A DNA stretch of 64,000 nt, from assembly GCF_008905045.1 (NCBI RefSeq), contig NZ_VWMY01000060.1:1-64000 (forward strand), given 5' to 3'. Shown here one piece after another: positions 61,934-64,000 of the stretch. The notes below the pieces were generated by a model that worked only from the letters and a program-made list of their open reading frames with translations, searched no databases and was not told the DNA's origin. The stretch comes from Streptomyces albicerus. Its GTDB lineage: Bacteria; Actinomycetota; Actinomycetes; Streptomycetales; Streptomycetaceae. How positions within the stretch are numbered: the stretch's first letter is position 1; each line of letters begins with the position of its first letter. The translations under genes were made by a program, and so were the position numbers.

Positions 61934-62974
61934 CTAGGAATCCGTCGGCGCGCTCTCGGTGAGGCGCACGGTGCTCAAGATCTTCTGGACGGTCGCCTCG
62001 GGGATCTCGTCGTCGACGCCCTTGGCCCCGTACAGGTTCCAGGTGACGAAGTCGCCCGCGCCGTTCTTGAACGCGAAGGCGATGGCCTTGCCCTCGCTGT
62101 CGCACTTCCCCTTCTGCGGCGTGTTGCTCGAGTACGCCGTGGCGATGCTGCCCTTGAGGCCCGACGTCGTGGTGTAGTCCTTCGCCTTGTCGAACTTCAC
62201 GCTCTTCTTGTCCGGCTGCGTATAGCCGCCGAAGATCCACCACGGCACGCGGGTCTCGGCCGCCTCGGCCGTGTTCTTGGCGCCGTTCTCGCCGCGCGTT
62301 CCCGCGGTGGCCAGCGCAGTGTCCTCCTCGCGGCCGTCCTTGTCGCTGTCGGTGGAGCACCACTTGGACTTCAGGCTGGCGGGGGCGGTGACCGTGCTGC
62401 GGTCGGTCTTGCCCTTCTCCTCCCACTCGAAGCCGACGCTCGTGTCGGCGCTCTCGAGCTCCCAGTCGGCCGGTACGTCGAACATCGTGCCGAAGCGCGG
62501 GTTGACGACGACCTTCCAGCCCGCGATGGTCGGCTTCTCGCCGTCGGTGCCACGCGGATTGTCCTCGCCGGTGGACGCGGACGCGCTCGGGTCCTTGGCC
62601 GCGCTCGCCGACGGCGACTGCTTCACCTTGCCGTCCTTGTCGCCGCCTGCCTCGTCGTCCTTGTCGCCGCCCAGGACCAGGAAGCCCGTGACACCGGCCG
62701 CGACGACCACGGCCGTGGCCGCCACGATCGCGATGAGCTTCGTCCTGTTCCCGTCACCCCCGCCCTGCGGCGGCTGCGGCGGTTGCGGCACACCGGGCGC
62801 ACTCCAACCGGGCTGCCCCGGCTGCGTGTACGGGTTCGGCTGCTGAGGTCCGGTCTGCTGGAATCCGGGCTGCTGATACGGATTCGGCTGCTGGTACCCC
62901 GGCTGCTGGTACGGATTCTGGTTCGGGTCCTGCGGGTTCTGCTCGCCCCCGGGCGGCTGGTTTCCTGGCCACAT
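61934..62974 (-). CDS. proline/glutamine-rich single-pass membrane protein, paralogue 1
   Basis: 346 residues. The cytoplasmic N-terminus repeats Q-N-P-Y-Q-Q-P-G-Y-Q-Q-P. One membrane helix (KLIAIVAATAVVVAAGVTGF) and a Ser/Ala/Lys linker follow. The extracytoplasmic domain (about 155-345) has I-A-G-W-K-V-V-V-N, F-D-V-P-A-D-W-E-L and two cysteines. TAGGGT ends 8 nt before ATG 62974, indicating a leaderless message. The next gene is a clear paralogue. Function unknown. Confidence 0.82.
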   Translation of the reverse strand: MWPGNQPPGGEQNPQDPNQNPYQQPGYQQPNPYQQPGFQQTGPQQPNPYTQPGQPGWSAPGVPQPPQPPQGGGDGNRTKLIAIVAATAVVVAAGVTGFLVLGGDKDDEAGGDKDGKVKQSPSASAAKDPSASASTGEDNPRGTDGEKPTIAGWKVVVNPRFGTMFDVPADWELESADTSVGFEWEEKGKTDRSTVTAPASLKSKWCSTDSDKDGREEDTALATAGTRGENGAKNTAEAAETRVPWWIFGGYTQPDKKSVKFDKAKDYTTTSGLKGSIATAYSSNTPQKGKCDSEGKAIAFAFKNGAGDFVTWNLYGAKGVDDEIPEATVQKILSTVRLTESAPTDS

Positions 62975-63040
62975 GGGCAGTAACCCTAGTGCCGCCCGGG
63001 ACACGGTTGGGTCACTGCCCTTCGTCAGGGGCGTACCGGA

Positions 63041-64000
63041 TCAGGAGTCAGATGGGTCCTTATGGAGACGTACCGTGCTGAGGATCTTCCGGACCGTCGC
63101 GTCCGGGACCTCCTCGGCGACGCCCTTGGCTCCCATGAACGACCAGGAGACGAAGTCTCCTTGGGAGTTCTCGAAGGCGAACGTCGTCGCCTTGCCGTCC
63201 GAGTCGCACTTGTCCTTCTTCTGGACCCCGGAGGACTCGGAGGTGGCGAGGCTTCCGGTGATGCCGGACGCGGTCGTGTACGACGGCACCGGTCCGGTTG
63301 TGACGTTTGTCCTGTCGGGCTGGGTGAAGGCGCCGTAGACCCAGTTCGCCGAGTCCGAACGGGCGATCTCCTCGGTGCTCTTGGCGCTCTTGTTGCCCTT
63401 GCTCCCCGCCTGCGCCAGCGGCGTGTGGTCCACGCTGCCGTCCTTGTCCTCGTCGGCCCCGCACCACTTCTCCTTGAGTGCCGCGGGAGCCATCATCGCG
63501 ACCAGAGGGGTCTCCTCCGGATCGTCGTCCTCCGAGACGTACGAGACCCAGCTGGGCGAGGTGAGGGCCCACTCGGCCGGCACGTCGAAGGCGATGCCCT
63601 TCTGCGCGTTCACCACAACCTTCCAGCCCGCGATGGTCGGCTTGTCGCCGTCGGTGCCGCGCGGGTCGCTCGGCTCGGCCGAACTCGGCTGCCGGGAGGG
63701 CGATTCGGTGGGCTCGGGACCCGCCGTGTCGTCCTTGTCGCCGCCGAGCAGCACGAATCCGGTCACTGCGGCGGCGACCACGACGGTCGCGGCGGTGACG
63801 ATCGCGACGATCTTCGTGTGATTGCCGCCGTCCTCGGGCGGTGGCGACGGCGCACCCGCCGGGACCGTCGGAGCGGTCCACTGCCCTGGCGGCCGCTGGT
63901 ACGGGTTCGGCTGCTGGTATCCCGGCTGCTGGTAAGGGTTGTCATGCTGCGGGTTCTGGTCCCGCGGATTCGGCGCGCCCCCTGGCGGCTGTTCTCCTGG
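63041..64000 (-). CDS. proline/glutamine-rich single-pass membrane protein, paralogue 2 (5' end outside window)
   Basis: At least 319 residues. The frame is open to the window edge, and the first visible residues are P-G-E-Q-P-P-G-G-A-P-N. By analogy with paralogue 1 (M-W-P-G-N-Q-P-P-G-G) the start lies just beyond. The layout is the same: N-P-Y-Q-Q-P repeats, one helix (IVAIVTAATVVVAAAVTGFV), then a domain with I-A-G-W-K-V-V-V-N, F-D-V-P-A-E-W-A-L and conserved cysteines. It is probably a tandem duplicate of the preceding gene. Confidence 0.82.
   Translation of the reverse strand, partial: PGEQPPGGAPNPRDQNPQHDNPYQQPGYQQPNPYQRPPGQWTAPTVPAGAPSPPPEDGGNHTKIVAIVTAATVVVAAAVTGFVLLGGDKDDTAGPEPTESPSRQPSSAEPSDPRGTDGDKPTIAGWKVVVNAQKGIAFDVPAEWALTSPSWVSYVSEDDDPEETPLVAMMAPAALKEKWCGADEDKDGSVDHTPLAQAGSKGNKSAKSTEEIARSDSANWVYGAFTQPDRTNVTTGPVPSYTTASGITGSLATSESSGVQKKDKCDSDGKATTFAFENSQGDFVSWSFMGAKGVAEEVPDATVRKILSTVRLHKDPSDS

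Overview
The window is about 64 kb of very GC-rich actinobacterial chromosome, almost certainly Streptomyces. The signs are GTG and occasional TTG starts, many TANNNT boxes 5-8 nt upstream of start codons (leaderless mRNAs), families confined to streptomycetes, and a gene order that, from memory, follows the Streptomyces coelicolor core from the SCO1389 cardiolipin synthase down to the SCO1321 tuf3 region. I see no prophage, insertion sequence, CRISPR array or biosynthetic cluster.

Region 1 (1-14.4 kb). The 3' end of a 5S rRNA gene and its terminator come first. A cell-envelope and central-metabolism block follows: a CDP-alcohol phosphatidyltransferase, a GDP-mannose pyrophosphorylase-type fusion protein, a DUF881-sbp-DUF881 membrane operon, a GarA/OdhI-type FHA protein, the FtsR MerR regulator, a DUF151 nuclease-family protein, a second MerR protein, DNA polymerase IV, a PRC-barrel protein, and gcvP behind a tandem glycine riboswitch. 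As I recall it, this is the mycobacterial Rv1822-Rv1832 order with extra genes inserted and gcvH missing.

Region 2 (14.7-36.1 kb). This part is mixed accessory metabolism and regulation: a GCS2-type ligase, a substrate-binding/vWA protein, a CPBP protease, PhzF, PadR, a Clp-N protein, three DMT (EamA) transporters, and a MocR regulator divergent from two flavin-binding (PNPOx-fold) proteins. It continues with LysR, a PPOX protein, an isochorismatase-fold protein without its catalytic residues, a Tat-type Rieske lipoprotein, an S9 peptidase and a HipA-like/DUF3037 pair.

Region 3 (36.1-49.6 kb). Two short-chain dehydrogenases, an oligopeptide-type binding lipoprotein, uracil-DNA glycosylase, small unknown proteins, a broken FAD monooxygenase remnant, a Gfo/Idh oxidoreductase convergent with apolipoprotein N-acyltransferase, a methyltransferase, a zinc-free MDR reductase, and an HxlR regulator divergent from a carboxymuconolactone decarboxylase across a 16-bp perfect inverted repeat.

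Region 4 (49.6-64 kb). A short non-coding unit carries the two halves of a tRNA-Glu(CUC) in reversed (circularly permuted) order, with the usual invariant bases intact. Next come uppP, a LacI-type operator with a Gfo/Idh-PmoA-cupin operon, an HxlR/thiolase divergent pair, a TVP38-type membrane protein, an AlkD-like protein, the divergent elongation factor Tu3, a DUF664 protein, a spermidine synthase-like protein, an MFS transporter, and two tandem paralogous membrane-anchored proteins, the last cut by the window end.

The signal most worth following up is the permuted tRNA-Glu locus at about 49.65-49.74 kb. Secondary leads are a 13-codon leaderless leader ORF upstream of a DMT transporter, tandem repeats that grow out of gene 3' ends, and several well-formed operators at divergent regulator-target pairs.
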